From Ceratopteris richardii (lineage: Eukaryota > Streptophyta > Polypodiopsida > Polypodiales > Pteridaceae): a stretch of 64,000 bases of DNA. This document shows positions 26,071 to 39,000 of this stretch, one piece after another (position 1 is the stretch's first letter; the number at the start of each line of letters is the position of its first letter). The notes under the pieces were generated by a model. That model was not told the origin of the DNA, searched no databases, and saw nothing but the letters and a program-made list of their open reading frames with translations. The position numbers and the translations under genes were made by a program. The stretch is taken from positions 136,810,020 through 136,874,019 of the forward strand of contig CM035423.1 of the NCBI GenBank assembly GCA_020310875.1, read 5' to 3'.

Positions 26071-27100
26071 TTTTTTTTTTTTTTTAAGGAAGTTACACAA
26101 TAGCCTACTCTCCCAAACTTTTAATAGAAAGAATGACTCTACAAGTGAATGGGACTAGCACCCATGGGACCCCCCGAATCCCACAAAGCAAGGGTGATTA
26201 AGACTTGTTAATTATTTTGCCTAAAAGGAAAAGAGATTTTTCGATCGACCATTCTTTCGAAGGGCTACCGAAGTTGGGGCACACCTCTCTTTCCAAATCT
26301 TCAAGAGGGTCTCTCCTCTTATAGCATTCCATAGTGCTGAGGAACAACCGATCGCTTCACCCAATAGTGCTTGCTTCCAATTGATCTGTTCCTACAGCAA
26401 CATGATTTTCCCAAGGGTGTGCTAGAACGACATTGACTTAGGGCATGAAAAGAAGACTTGTCCCAAGTTCTCGTTGCCATAAAGGCATCGTTTACACCAT
26501 GGAGGGGCTCTGCAAATTCTATAAGCTTTAACATTGTTCCAAATACCTTAGTGGAGGATTTTCCACATAAGAAGTGATTTTTTAACCTCGAAGAGGGGAT
26601 GCCAAAGGCATTGTAACTTAAGATCCCATCTAAAACTTCACCAATCCAAACACCATTTCCTATTAAGCATGACATGAAGGTCCACATTCTTCTTAAATCT
26701 CATAATTTTATTGAGAATGTTGTCGTTGTTCCATCTAAGACCCTCAAGGTGAGGGGAATCATGCCCAATAAGGAGGCGAGTCCTCGAGCAATCCCAAGTG
26801 TTGAATTTGCTCCCCAACAAGCACCAATGTTCATAGTCCACTCTCCTAGCTGAGTCAATGTCCTCAAATCTAATCCACTTGCATGTTTCTTGTTTCCAAA
26901 GGTGTTTCCACAAGCAGAGACTTTTATTCCAAAGCTTCCTAACCCTTTGGAGGTTCTAAGGCTCAACACCTTTAAAGCCCTTGATATGGAACTAGATCGA
27001 ATCATTTTGTTTAATATCAGCAGGCCATCTCCAATCTTCATTGATCTTGAAAGCTTTTATTTTCCTAAGAGGAATGGAGCTTAGAAGCTTCCAAGCATAG
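26071..27100 (-). mobile_element. LINE 3' end (zinc-binding RT tail) with poly(A)
   Basis: On the minus strand a run of about 15 A (poly-T at 26071-26085 on plus) marks the 3' end. Upstream, translated pieces such as APPWCKRCLYGNENLGQVFF (about 26450-26510) match the zinc-binding domain at the C-terminus of plant LINE RTs. Farther up, KKNVDLHVMLNRKWCLDW and LWKHLWKQETCKW occur near 26650-26910. Frames change several times; a 5'-truncated dead copy. Its 5' edge is uncertain (27050-27150). The target duplication was not identified. Confidence 0.65.
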
Positions 27101-27162
27101 AAGAACTTCACCGAGACAGATGTTCTTCCCCTTTTCTTTTTTATTAAAACCCTAGGCGACAA

Positions 27163-27167
<5 letters not shown>

Positions 27168-27200
<33 letters not shown>
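27168..27200. repeat. (GA)n microsatellite
   Basis: About 16 GA units just upstream of the LINE's approximate 5' edge. Confidence 0.95.
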
Positions 27201-27202
<2 letters not shown>

Positions 27203-27395
27203 GTGCAATGAGGACATAAGAGAAAGCAAGTTTTTGTAGCAAGATTTATGTGATTTGGTAGCATCTCGCATGTGGAGAGGCTGAATTGTAGGGCAAAGGA
27301 AGAGTGCAAATGTGTTGAGCCACGAGAGCTTCTCTTTGAAAGAGATTTCATCATCTAGTTTGTTCCTTCTATTTCGGCTTTTGCGAGAAAAAAGG

Positions 27396-27417
27396 CTCTC
27401 TCTACATGTAGAGAGAG
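27396..27417. repeat. 22-bp perfect palindrome
   Basis: CTCTCTCTAC followed by ATGTAGAGAGAG is its own reverse complement, centred at 27406/27407. It could extrude as a small cruciform or fold in RNA. No flanking gene explains it. Confidence 0.9.
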
Positions 27418-28470
27418 ACAAATACTCACACAAACTTAATGTACCTCCTTGTTTTGATCATGCTTCTTTTCTTCTTCTTTTTCTTCTTCTTCCTCCTCCT
27501 CCCAAAAAGTGTATAGTTTCTTGAAAAGGTTTACCGTCAACAAATGCTACATGGAGATTAGAAGCTTTGAATCTTCTTTCTTTGTTCATCAAGGGAAATC
27601 ATCAAAGGGGAAAGATAATCTCACGATTTATAGGCCGTTGACATGGGCCGTGGCCATGTTGTATGTGCAAAGACCTCGTTAAAATGGTTCAAGGTCCTAG
27701 GCTCTATTGATGCTAAAAAATATAGTGAGTATTGAGAGGACCAAAGATATGGATTGTGCTCAAGTTTTTATTATAGAATACTTGTATGTTCTACCTCACA
27801 TAAGTGTCCCAAAGAAAAGTATATGGATCAAAACTAAGTTGTATATACTCACATTTTAGTTCTCACCGAATTTATCAAATATTTTTGAAGGTGAGAGGCA
27901 TATTTCAAGGAATCCATTGAAGTGAGGGGGTTTGAAGCTTCCATTTACATGAAAAACAAAGTTATAATTTTGTCTTTGTGGTGGAATTTTCAAAGTAGAT
28001 TTCGCAATTTCCCTTAGAACTCAACTTCGTTTTGTGTATATAAGCACTCTAATAGTTTTTCCATGGAGAATCTCCGTTTTGTCTATAGGGGAAGAAAAGA
28101 TTTATGTTTTGTCTCAATCCTTAAAGAATTATATTATCTCGTAACGTATATCCTTTGGTAACATCTCGCATATTATTAGATTAGATATTTATCTCATAGG
28201 AATTATAATTGCCAATATATTTCTCATTATTCTTGAAAGAGAATCGAATTTATATGTCTCCAAATAAGAAATGAATCTGATGAGAGAAAAAAGGAGGTGT
28301 TCTAAATCAATTTACATTGCCACTAAACACTACAACATATGAATCTCATACTCATTCTAGCCATACCGATGGTCATACCCCAACATTGGTATGGTCATTG
28401 GAACTGTTTGGAAAAACCATGTTAGTCAAATCAAGGGTCATTCATTTGTCAGTATAATTGTTGAAAAGTT
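27418..28470. other. Intergenic region without a recognised gene
   Basis: AT-rich, with a TTCTTCTT/CCTCCTCC run near 27460-27500 and no frame longer than about 60 codons. It holds short words shared with the LINE-rich flank (for example TGGTAGCATCTCGCAT near 27255 and TGGTAACATCTCGCAT near 28155), which hints at a degenerate dispersed repeat. Confidence 0.4.
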
Positions 28471-28474
28471 ATCG

Positions 28475-28630
28475 TCGATATGTGCATCGAAAAATGCTTC
28501 CATCGGTATGATATGTGCATCGGTATGCGCATCAGTATAGGCATGAGTATTTCCCCAAAAATATTGATGCTTATACCCAGCGCTTATATTGATGCACATA
28601 CTGACGCATATACTGATAATGCGCTTAATA
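28475..28630. repeat. Imperfect fold-back of GCATCGGTATG-like words
   Basis: The left half (28480-28545) has GTGCATCGGTATG, GCGCATCAGTATA and similar. The right half (28565-28625) has their reverse complements (TATTGATGCACATACTGA, CGCATATACTGAT). The two sides pair imperfectly around a loop near 28550. Confidence 0.7.
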
Positions 28631-29138
28631 ATCGGAGAGCCCAAAGTCGACTAGTTCTCAGTTTTGAACTACAGTCAGTTTTCTCAGTCGAATTTGTGCA
28701 TGAACATCTCGATTTCACCTATATTGTGCTCGGCCTAGGCTTTTTGTCTCTCCCCTCACACACATCCACCCTCCTCTCTTTCCATACACACACATATATA
28801 TCTCTCTCTCTCTCTCCACACACACACACACACATAGATCTCTCTCTCTACACACACATATCTCTCTCTCTTGCATCTTAGTAAGTGATACACTCCTTCA
28901 CCTTCTCTTTTTCTCTATTCCTTTTTGTTTTCTAATTTCTCTTTCATTTTATTTTGTAGGAGCTTTTTGGTGTTAGTTTTTTGTTCGACAAGAGGCGACA
29001 TTGATTGTGCTTTGATGAGCGATCCAAAGTAAATTACATCGATGTAAGTGATTTATGTGCATGTATTGTTTTGTTCTTTATAAGAGAGAGGGAGAGAGGG
29101 AGAGAAAAAAGACAAAAAAAGAGAAATAAAATTAATGT
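28631..29138. other. Noncoding, partly low complexity
   Basis: 28740-28875 is mixed CT and CACA simple sequence; 29085-29125 is purine-rich GAGAGGGA. Between them, a T-rich stretch carries no supported gene. Confidence 0.5.
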
Positions 29139-29840
29139 TTGTTAATGTTTACTGTTGTTTTTAGAGCATACACACACATATACACACACACTCACATTCA
29201 TACATACACACACATGCATATGCATGCATACATACACACATGCATATGCATACATGCATACATACATACATACATGCATACACACACATATACATACACA
29301 AACATATGCGTACACACACATACATATGCACACACATACACTCACATGCATACATACACACACATAAGAGACACACATATACATACATACATACACTCAC
29401 ATACACACACTTTTTCACACATACACACATATACACATGCACTCACATGCATACATACACACTCATGCATATTCATGCATATGCATGCATACATACACAC
29501 ATATACATACACACATGTATGTACACACACATATACATACACACATGCATACACACACATGCATACACATACATGCATGCATACACATACATGCATGCAC
29601 ACACATATACATACATGCACATACATACACTTGCACACACATACACTTACATGCATATACATACACACACAAGAGACAAACATATACACACACACATACA
29701 CACATGTACATACACACATATACACATACACACACATATACATACATACACGTACACATAGACACACATAGTCACATACACATATATATACAGATGTATA
29801 CACACATACACATACACACACACATACACATACACACATA
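29139..29840. repeat. CATA/CACA low-complexity tract
   Basis: About 700 bp made almost wholly of CA, TA and GCATA words on the plus strand. Long His/Thr/Tyr or Val/Cys frames on both strands are products of this composition, not genes. It leads directly into the telomere-word array. Confidence 0.95.
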
Positions 29841-31645
29841 TTCTAGAGTTAGGGTTTAAGGGTTTTACATACATACACATATATACACATACACATACAC
29901 ACATATTTTAGAGTTAGGGTTTAAGGGTTTCACATACATACACATATATACACATACACATACATATACACACATATACATGTTTTAGGGTTAGGGTTTT
30001 AGGATTAGGGTGTTAGGGTTTTACATACATACACACATGCATACACACATATACACATACACACACATATACATATACACATGCACATATATACATGTTT
30101 TAGGATTAAGGTTTTAGGGTTTTACTATACATACACACATGCATACACACATATATATACACATGCATACACACACATACACATACACACATCACATATA
30201 CATACACACATAAACAATGTTTAGGGTTAGGGTTTTAGGGTTTTACATACACACACACATACACATGTCACACACACACACATATATATATACATATTCA
30301 TACACACACTTTTTCGCACATAGACACACACATTCAGATGCATACACACATACACACATATACACACACATTCACATGCACACATACATACACACATATA
30401 CACATACACACATATATGCATACATACACATACACACACATAAAGTCACATACACATAATCATACACACACATGTCACATATACATACACACATACACAT
30501 ATATACATGTTTTAGGGTTGGGGTTTTAGGATTAGGGTTTTATGGTTTTACATACATACACAAATGCATACACATATACATACACACATGCACACACATA
30601 TACATACACACATGCACACATATAAATCTTTTGGGGTTAGGGTTTTAGGGTTTTACTGGAATGCATACATACATATACACATACACACACATATATAAAC
30701 ATACACATACACAAACATAAAGTCACATACACACATGCCATACATACAGACATATACATGTTTTAGGGTTAGGGTTTTAGGATTAGGATTTTAGGATTTA
30801 AATACATACCACATGCATACACACATATACTCATACACATGTCACATATACATACACACATGCACACATATACATGCTTTAGGATTAGGATTTTAGGGGT
30901 TTACACACATGCATACAGACATATACACATGCACACATATATACATACATATACATACAAATACACACACATAAAGTCACATACACACACATGTCACATA
31001 TACATACACACATATATATGTTTTAGGGTTAGGGTTTTAGGATTAGGGTTTTAGGGTTTTACATGCATGCATACACACATAAACACATATATACATACAC
31101 ATACACACACATAAAGTCACATACACATACACATACACAAACATGTCACATATACATACACACATGCACACATATACATACACCTGTCTTAGGGTTAGGA
31201 TTTTAGGAGTTTATACACACGCATACATATATATACACATATATACATACATACACATACATGTACACACACATAAAGTCACATCCACACACATATACAC
31301 ACATGTCACATATACATACACACATATACATGTTTTAGGGTTAGGGTTTTAGGATTAGGGTTTTTAGGTTTTACATACATACACACATGCACACACACAT
31401 ATACATAGACACATGCACACACACATATACATACACACATGCACACATATACATGTTTTAGGGTTAGGGTTTTAGGGTTTTACACACATACACATATGCA
31501 TACATACATATACACATGCACACATATATACATACATACACATATACACACATGTCATATACATAGACACATACACACATATACATGTTGTAGCATTAGG
31601 GTTTTATGATTAGGGTTTTAGGATTAGGGTTTTATGTTTTTAGGA
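29841..31645 (+). repeat. Interstitial telomere-like array mixed with CATACA repeats
   Basis: About 14 blocks of 30-50 bp built from TTTAGGG, TTTTAGGG, TTAGGG and GATTAGGG alternate with 60-290-bp CATACA tracts. Block starts are near 29846, 29908, 29980, 30098, 30220, 30511, 30630, 30762, 30877, 31020, 31185, 31332, 31453 and 31588. All words point the same way. From 30511 on, a longer block (with the GATTAGGG insert) alternates with a shorter one, so the real unit is a dimer of about 250-310 bp. The marker CATAAAGTCACATAC recurs in many spacers. TTTAGGG is the common plant telomere repeat. Confidence 0.9.
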
Positions 31646-33520
31646 TTAAAATTAGTATATATGATGCATTAAATTAAAAAAAACCAAAATTTTAGGACGA
31701 AATTAGTACAAATAATTAAATATTTCAAGAACTAGGGTTCTACGATAAATTTTAGTATACATAATCAAATATGGAAATAGCTAGGGTGTTTAAATTAAAA
31801 TAAATATATATAATTAAATATATAAAAAATAGGGTTTTAGGTTTAATATTAATATATATAATCAAATATAAATAAAAATTAGGATTTTAGGATAAATACT
31901 ATTATATATAATTAAGTAGGAAAAATAATATGTATACTCAAATGTACAAAACATTTAGTAAGATTAAAAAAATAGTATATTTAAGTAAATAAATAAACAC
32001 TTTTGCTCTAGGATTAACATAAGTATATATAATTAATTATATAAATTACTAGGGTTTTGGAATTTTTAGTTCTATGTATAATTAAATATATAAGAAATTA
32101 AGGTTTTAAGATTAAAATTAATATATATATATAATTAGATATATAAAGAACTTGGGTTCTATGATAAATATGAGTATACATAATTAAATATGAAAAGAGC
32201 TAGGGTTTTTGAATTAAAATAAATATATATATATGATTAAATATATAAAAAATAGGGTTTTAGATTTAATATTAATATATATAATCAAATACATATAAAA
32301 ATTAGGAGTTCAAGATAAATACTATTATATATAATTAAGTAGGAAAAAATAGTATATATAATTCAAATGTACAAAATATTAGAGTTTTTGGATTAAAAAT
32401 AGTATATTTAATTAAATAATTAAATACTTTTGTTTAGGATTAATATAAGTATATATAATTAAGTATATAGATTACTAGGGTTTTGGAATTCGTAGTACAA
32501 TGCATAATTAAATATATAATAAATTAGGGTTTAAAGATTAAAACTAGTATATATAATTAGATATATAAAGAACTAGGGTTCTATGATGAATATTGGTATA
32601 CATAATTAAATATAAAAAGAGCTAGGGTTTTCAAATTAAAATAAATATATATAATTAAATATATAAAACATAGGGTTTTAGGCTTAATATTAAGTTTTAT
32701 AATCAAATACATATAAAAAATAAGATTTCAGGATAAATACTATCATATATAATTAAGTAGAAAAAACTAGTATATATAGTCGAATGTACAAAATATTACG
32801 ATTTAAGGATCGAAAAATAGTATATTTAATTAAATAAATAAATACTTTTGTTGGAGCTCTAGGATTAATATAAGTATATATAAATAAATATATAGGTTAC
32901 TAGGGTTTTGGAATTTGTAGTACTATGTATAATTAAATATATAAGAAATTAAGGTTCTAAGATTAAAATTAGTATATATAATTAGATATGATGAATATTA
33001 GTATACATAATTAAATATGAAAAGAGCTAGGGTTTTCAAATTAAAATGAATATATATAATTAAATATATAAAAAATAAGGTTTTAGGTTTAATATTAATA
33101 TATATAATTAAGTATATATAAAAATTAGGATTTCGGGATTAATACTATTACATATAAGTAAGTATATATAAAAATTAGGATTTCGGGATTAATACTATTA
33201 CATATAATTAAGTAGAAAAAAATAGTGAGCAAAACTAGGGTTTGAGGATTAAAATTAGTATATATAACTAAATACTAGTATATATAATCAAATGCATAAA
33301 ATATTACGATTTCAGGATTAATATAAGTATATATAATTAAATATATACATTAATAGGGTTTTAGAATTTTTAGCACTATGTATAAAATACTTTCACTCTA
33401 GGATATAAATACTTTTTCTCTAGGATATATAATTTAATATATTATTAGTATACATAATTCAACATATAATAAATTAGGATTTTAGGATTAAAATTAGAAT
33501 ATATAATTAAATGTATCACA
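31646..33520 (+). repeat. AT-rich satellite: ~52-bp units in ~420-bp higher-order blocks
   Basis: The marker GAACTAGGGTTCTA(T/C)GAT starts blocks at 31729, 32148 and 32570; a fourth, missing the marker's first part, starts near 32990. Periods are 419, 422 and about 420 bp. Within each block about eight diverged subunits follow one pattern: a telomere-like word (CTAGGGTTTT or similar), an AT-rich stretch, then TATATAATTAAATATATAAAA. Subunits average about 52 bp. Matching subunits in different blocks are more alike than neighbours within a block. A further 48-bp duplication sits at about 33113-33207. Confidence 0.85.
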
Positions 33521-34067
33521 TATTAAATGTCCTAACACCTGCACATGGTATCAGATGGCATCTTTGGATCTAGAGGAGACAATGGCATGTCATTGCACTC
33601 AGTGCAAGTATATTATGTAAACAACAAATTTATATTACACATATTCGAGCATATAGATCCTTTGATGCAGATCAACTACAAAACCTATGATTCTAGTCCC
33701 ATGGTTCCGCTCGTGAGTAGATCGACCCACACGATATTGCACTGTCTACCTCTCATGGACAAAAGAAAACAAAATGGGAGGTAGAAGAACAAGGTACTAT
33801 CAACATGACAAAGAACGAACACATGGAAGAAATGATCAACATATTTTATGACATGGACGAAGACCATGTTGGTGGAGATGATGTCGTGAGTTCCATGGAT
33901 ATGACAAAATTTCCACAATCAGAAGTCGTCAAAGAACATCATAACATGCGGAGTCTAGCCCATTTACCACTCTACAATAGGGCAAATATATATGTTCTAT
34001 GTGTGTCGCTTGCAATGCTCAATCTTCAATCCATTTGTGGATGGTCACATAGTAGTGTCTCTTGTTG
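33521..34067. other. Uncharacterised, possible copia leader
   Basis: ATGGTATCAGATGGC at about 33546 resembles a copia primer site on the plus strand. Open frames (79 codons at 33545, 89 codons at 33805) have no known domain. No matching LTR was found, so the call is weak. Confidence 0.3.
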
Positions 34068-35050
34068 GAGTTAGACATCTGCGGAAGCACGTGAACACCA
34101 CAAGGAAGAAGAAGAATTGGAATGAGCAGTATTCTTTGGTTATTTTTTTTGTATGAATTGATAGAGAGACTAGTTTTCAAGCTTTGGGCTACTAAATAGA
34201 GAGAAAAGAAACTCCGTGAGTGCATTATTTATTCAACAGAAGCATTATATTGAGTGGATAACATAGAAAAATCATATAGAAGAGGTTTCGAGTTTGAAAG
34301 TTGTAAGCTGCAAAATAAGAAGATGATTGTTTTTTAGAACACCTCCCTTTGGGAGGAAAATGGGGATGTCCATGAGATTCTAGGAGAGAAGAAAAATTAT
34401 GATTAAACATTTCTGAGTTTGAATAGAGCTTATAAGAATTTTCTCTTCCACGAAGTACAAGATGAATTAGCCAAGGTCTCCATGAGAGTTTGGAAGCAAG
34501 GTCACCATGGAAACTTGAGGCCTAATGCTCTGATACCAATGTTACAAACCTAGTCTCCATGCTAGAGGGAATGACCTCTAAAGATCTTTGGGCTAATGGT
34601 GATCACTCTTAATCTATAAATATGGTTCTAAAGGAGTGGCTCAAAACAAATGGAAGCTTCTAGAAGTTCTAGAGCTCTTGGACAAAACTCTTTCCCCTAT
34701 GCACTCATGGGTATTGAGCCCAAGGCCTCCTCCATCCCACCCTTTAAACTTAACCACAAGGGTAAGCCTATGGCTTGTCTTCTCCAAAAGCATCTAATGT
34801 TATATTAACTTAGAGCCTTGCTCAAACTACTTGACAACATGAGATATTTCATTAACTTCAAAAAATGTTGGAGAGTAATCAAATGGATGAGGCTGTTTCT
34901 TTGGATAATTTTATAACAAAGCTCAAGAATTCGATAAATCAATTGATTCTTGCTCAGGGAAATTTTCCATGCAATTCACTTGCGAAAACAATTTTATTTG
35001 GGCTTCCTAATTTTCATCAACTTTTTTCTCTTAATCTTTTTTTTTTTTAA
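34068..35050 (-). mobile_element. Copia traces (LTR edge, primer site, gag-like frame)
   Basis: The first 60 bp from 34068 (TGTTGGAGTT..CACAAGGAAGAAGAAGAA) resemble the LTR edge of the minus copia at 14258. GCTCTGATACCAA at about 34526-34538 is the reverse complement of a standard copia primer site and is followed by TGTTAC. At 34865-35050 a plus-strand frame (SLDNFITKLKNSINQLIL..TILFGLP) resembles a copia gag. Orientation conflicts suggest remnants of two insertions. Broken. Confidence 0.5.
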
Positions 35051-35149
35051 TGATGAAAGGAGATCCCAATGGCGTATCATTGGAAGATTTCTTTTTTGTT
35101 GATAGAGAATAAATTCAAGAAAAAAAGGTTCATTATGAATGTTTTTATA

Positions 35150-35235
35150 TACACACAAAAAGATACATCATACACATATGCACATACACATGAACATACA
35201 TATACATGCACACATACATACACATATACATTTTG
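35150..35235. repeat. CATACA-rich simple sequence
   Basis: Short low-complexity tract resembling the one at 29139-29840. Confidence 0.8.
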
Positions 35236-35475
35236 TTATTTTTTATGTAATTCTTTTACAGGTGTATATAGTTTTATTTAGGTTGGATTCTTCTTTTGCA
35301 AATGGTTCATTAAAAGTAAAAGGCATACTGTTAAGATGATCTATATGCTATATATTTTGATAGCTGATCACATTTGGATAACTTTTATTAATTTTCTCTA
35401 ATCTAGGGGAAATTTTGCATTTTTTTGCCTCATGCCATTATATGTGACATTTATACATACATAAACACCTAGATC

Positions 35476-35580
35476 CATAAATAAATACATACATACATAC
35501 ATACATACATACATACATACATACATACATACATACATACATACATACATACCTACATGCATACATACATACATACATAA
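35476..35580. repeat. (CATA)n microsatellite
   Basis: About 25 CATA units with two interruptions (CCTACATGC). The repeated Tyr-Val-Cys-Met frames on the other strand are artefacts. Confidence 0.95.
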
Positions 35581-36262
35581 ACACATACATAAATATATAC
35601 ATATGTATATAAACTATCTTAACTGATAGATATACAAACTCATAACCTATCCCTAGGCATTTGAAAACCCTCGATGGTATAAAAAAACTCACTCCCCAAT
35701 GTTACTTTTCCAAACTTCATGTGTAGACACTCATATTATAAATGAACCCCAACTTCCTACCTATGTGCACACTTAATAGCTTACTATCAATAATAAAAGG
35801 TTATGACTCACTCCTTGAAGTTTAAGTCTTTTCCTCCAATCCCTTGGTAACCATAATTGTTTCTCAATGAGTGTTTTATATTTGTAGACTCCTAACTTGC
35901 ATCAGCCAAAAAGATACTTTATTATGTATGCATATATGTTTATTACAAGTATATGGTTTCGGTATACTTATAAAATATTTTTAAATTAAACGATTGCTTA
36001 TTAAACCTATTTCATTTTATATATTCATCTCAACCCTCTTACATGGCAAGCCAAGAAAAAACTACTTTCTATTCTTCAAGCATGACTTTTGTTAATGACA
36101 CCAAAGGGTATACACATTATCACAATACATTTGACCTAATACTATCAACAAGTAATACAAAACGCACGATCAGATATCCGTAGTTATACCACTCTAAGTG
36201 TGCTAGCTCGTATAGAATTCAATATGAGCCATATAGTTGTACATATATCACAAAGATATCTC
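35581..36262. other. AT-rich intergenic sequence
   Basis: No gene, RNA or repeat family recognised. Confidence 0.5.
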
Positions 36263-36576
<314 letters not shown>

Positions 36577-36666
36577 TAAATAGATAGACACTCTTCGGGA
36601 CCTGGTCTTTTTGCATTGTAGCCTGATGCATGCCCCTACGGGGCTTTGGGCAGAGGGTAATACTTT

Positions 36667-38958
36667 TTATTGCACAGTCTTTTGTTTTGCTTTTTGTCTT
36701 CTTCTTCTTTTGCTAGATTCCCTTCTCTCTGCTGCCACATGTCCCCCCTCGTGAACTCTGTCATCCTCGATAGGCTTTGGATGTCGACAGGAGTACGTCT
36801 TATATACCTTTTGCTTTGTTTCATTTAGCAGATTGGCTTCACGTATCATGAGTTGCTTCCATTGTTCGGACTCGACACCATCGTGTGGTGGTTGGCGATG
36901 GTCAGCAAAAAAATTGAGTTCATAGGCAACTAATCTTGCATTCAAATTTGTGGACATCTTTAGGAAGATTTCTGAACCAATCTCAAAAAATCCAGTGAAG
37001 AAGGCTTCTTCAAAAGTTTGCATATATGTACTAGGCAAAAACATGAGTCGTGAATAATAGGCCATAATGGTTAGTCTACTTGGCATAACAGAAAGGTTGA
37101 ATACTAAAACATCTGTGCCTTGATTGATGCCAATAAAATTCAAAAATGTGTACTCTTCATGCTTGAATACTTTGAGTACAGTTAGAATCATGCTGAGTAT
37201 TTTGTTAGTCACTTTGATAGTGAGGTCAGAAACTTTTGCATACCAAGATAACCAAAATTCTATTGTTTTGATCATGTACTCTTCCATAGGCAAATAATTG
37301 TGGGGTGGGCTCAGGAGTAATGGGAAATTGAGCCACTGCTTGTTTACTTTACCCTGACTTTGTAATTCCCAAAATTCTGGTCAGTAGTGTCAATGTGGCA
37401 CAGGACAAAAAGTGGGGTTAACTTGTAATAAATACAGTGCCTCCTGCCAGTGCACCCACAATGTTGGATTTCTTTCCAAAAATTTTCACCTCCATATAGG
37501 ATCGGCAATGTCAAACTATTCTTGAGTGTATTACAAGGTGTCTACTTTAAAGTTTAGCTGCTCATTTGGATCATTTCCCGTAGTCTTCTTAATATACTTC
37601 CGAGTTTGTTCTTTCATAATTCTGTATGGGAGGTTGAAGAGCTTCATGATTGTCTCTAGATTGTTGTTCTTTATTTGAGCCTCCTTCAAAACTTTAACTA
37701 CTTTATTTTCAAAATTCTCAGTAAGCCGAGACACTGGCCGTGCTCGCTCTTTCTTACTTAACTCTACAGTATATGGCATTGGGTGATCATCATACTCCTC
37801 GACACCTGGTTCCGTTATTGGTGAATGAACGATTGGGGGAGAAAGAGGGCGTACCTCCGTCTCGTCAGTAGCCTTCGTGGATTGCACTACTAGTGTCCCC
37901 AAGTTCTTGCTATGTTCTATTTGGGCCCTGAGCTCTGCTATGATTTTATCCTTCTCTTCATTTGCTTGTTTACTAACCTTGAGCTCCTCTTCCACTTTTG
38001 CCTTTGCTTCATAGATAATTTTCACTTGATCAGCATCTTCGTTGCGTTGCTCCATGTACTTGTGTACTGCCTCATTCCATTTGAGCTCCCAAGATTCGGC
38101 TTCCGCTTTATATTTGGTCTCTATCTCTACCTATTTGCTTTTCTCTTGGATTAGCCATTCTTCTAATGTTGCCAACTTGGCCTGTAACTCTAGTATGCTT
38201 GTGTCAACAGTGCTTTCCAATGGTTGATTTAATAGAATGGAATTCATTAGTTCCTTATTTCTCATATGCAAGTTATCGGCCTCGTCCATATATACTTTGA
38301 TTTGATTTTCTAGGAGTTTGCTGCGGTTAAGCATCCTCATTTTCTCGGCTTCATATGTTGCATGTTGCTTTTGCAATTTCATCACTTCATCTTGTAGTAT
38401 TGACACACATGTGGTTAATTCTTGTATATTGCCTTTTAACAAGGCATTCTCTTCCTGTATCTGATGACACTCTTCTATCATTCCTTCCAATGCTGCTGTC
38501 TTCTAAACCAGTTCTTTTTGCATGGCTATATTGTTGGCAGAAAGTTCTTCACTTAGATTTTGGAATCGATTTCTTGCCTCACACAGTTCTGCCTTCTCCT
38601 TTTCCTCTTCCATCAAGATGTTTTGAGCTGTCATGGCAGTGTCTATCATGGTTTTGACAACAAGTTTTAGTTGATTTACATCTACGTTTAGCCAAGTTCT
38701 CGAGATAACTGGCTCTTCTCTTGTTTGTACATCTTTAGCTTGTGCTACATGTAATGTGTCTTGGTGCGTTTGCCTTATGTGAAATTGAATATGTGGTTCA
38801 CCTTCCTCAATGGGGTTAGTGGAGTCTTCCATTGCTGATTCTTCAGAAGGCCTCTTATGAGACTCATTTACCACATCCAACGGTGAGGGTTCAACCACAA
38901 CCGGTATAGGTAACACAAGTGATTCTTTATTTTGCATTTTGGTGGTGTCTGGTTCCAT
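36667..38958 (-). pseudogene. Decayed long ORF with coiled-coil middle, family unknown
   Basis: Most of this interval reads as protein on the minus strand. From 38958 down: an acidic Pro/Ser/Glu-rich start (MEPDTTKMQNKESL), then long heptad-like Glu/Lys/Leu/Gln segments (38958-37850), then a Lys-rich link, then a globular part (37293-36820; FWLSWYAKVSDLTIKV, FLNFIGINQGTDVLVFNLSV) and a basic end ([15 protein letters not shown]). A few breaks interrupt it. Gypsy-2 starts just upstream of its 5' end, and a similar minus-strand ORF lies on the far side at 52727-53711, so the two may be halves of one gene. It could be a transposon accessory protein or a dead host gene; I do not recognise the family. 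Confidence 0.5.
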
Positions 38959-39000
38959 CTTTGGATGTATAATCGTTCATTGTTTGGGGGGAGAAGCTTC

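Noticed and set aside
29139-29904. Long His/Thr/Tyr-rich and Cys/Val-rich open frames on both strands
   Set aside because: They are translations of CATACA/CACA simple sequence, present in several frames at once, so not genes.
29841-31645. Possible CRISPR-like array (regular repeats and spacers)
   Set aside because: Repeats are telomere-like words of varied length, the spacers are low-complexity CATACA, no cas genes are near, and the DNA is plant nuclear.
36625-36650. GCCCC..GGGGC hairpin as a terminator
   Set aside because: Only a 5-bp stem; eukaryotic context gives it no terminator role.
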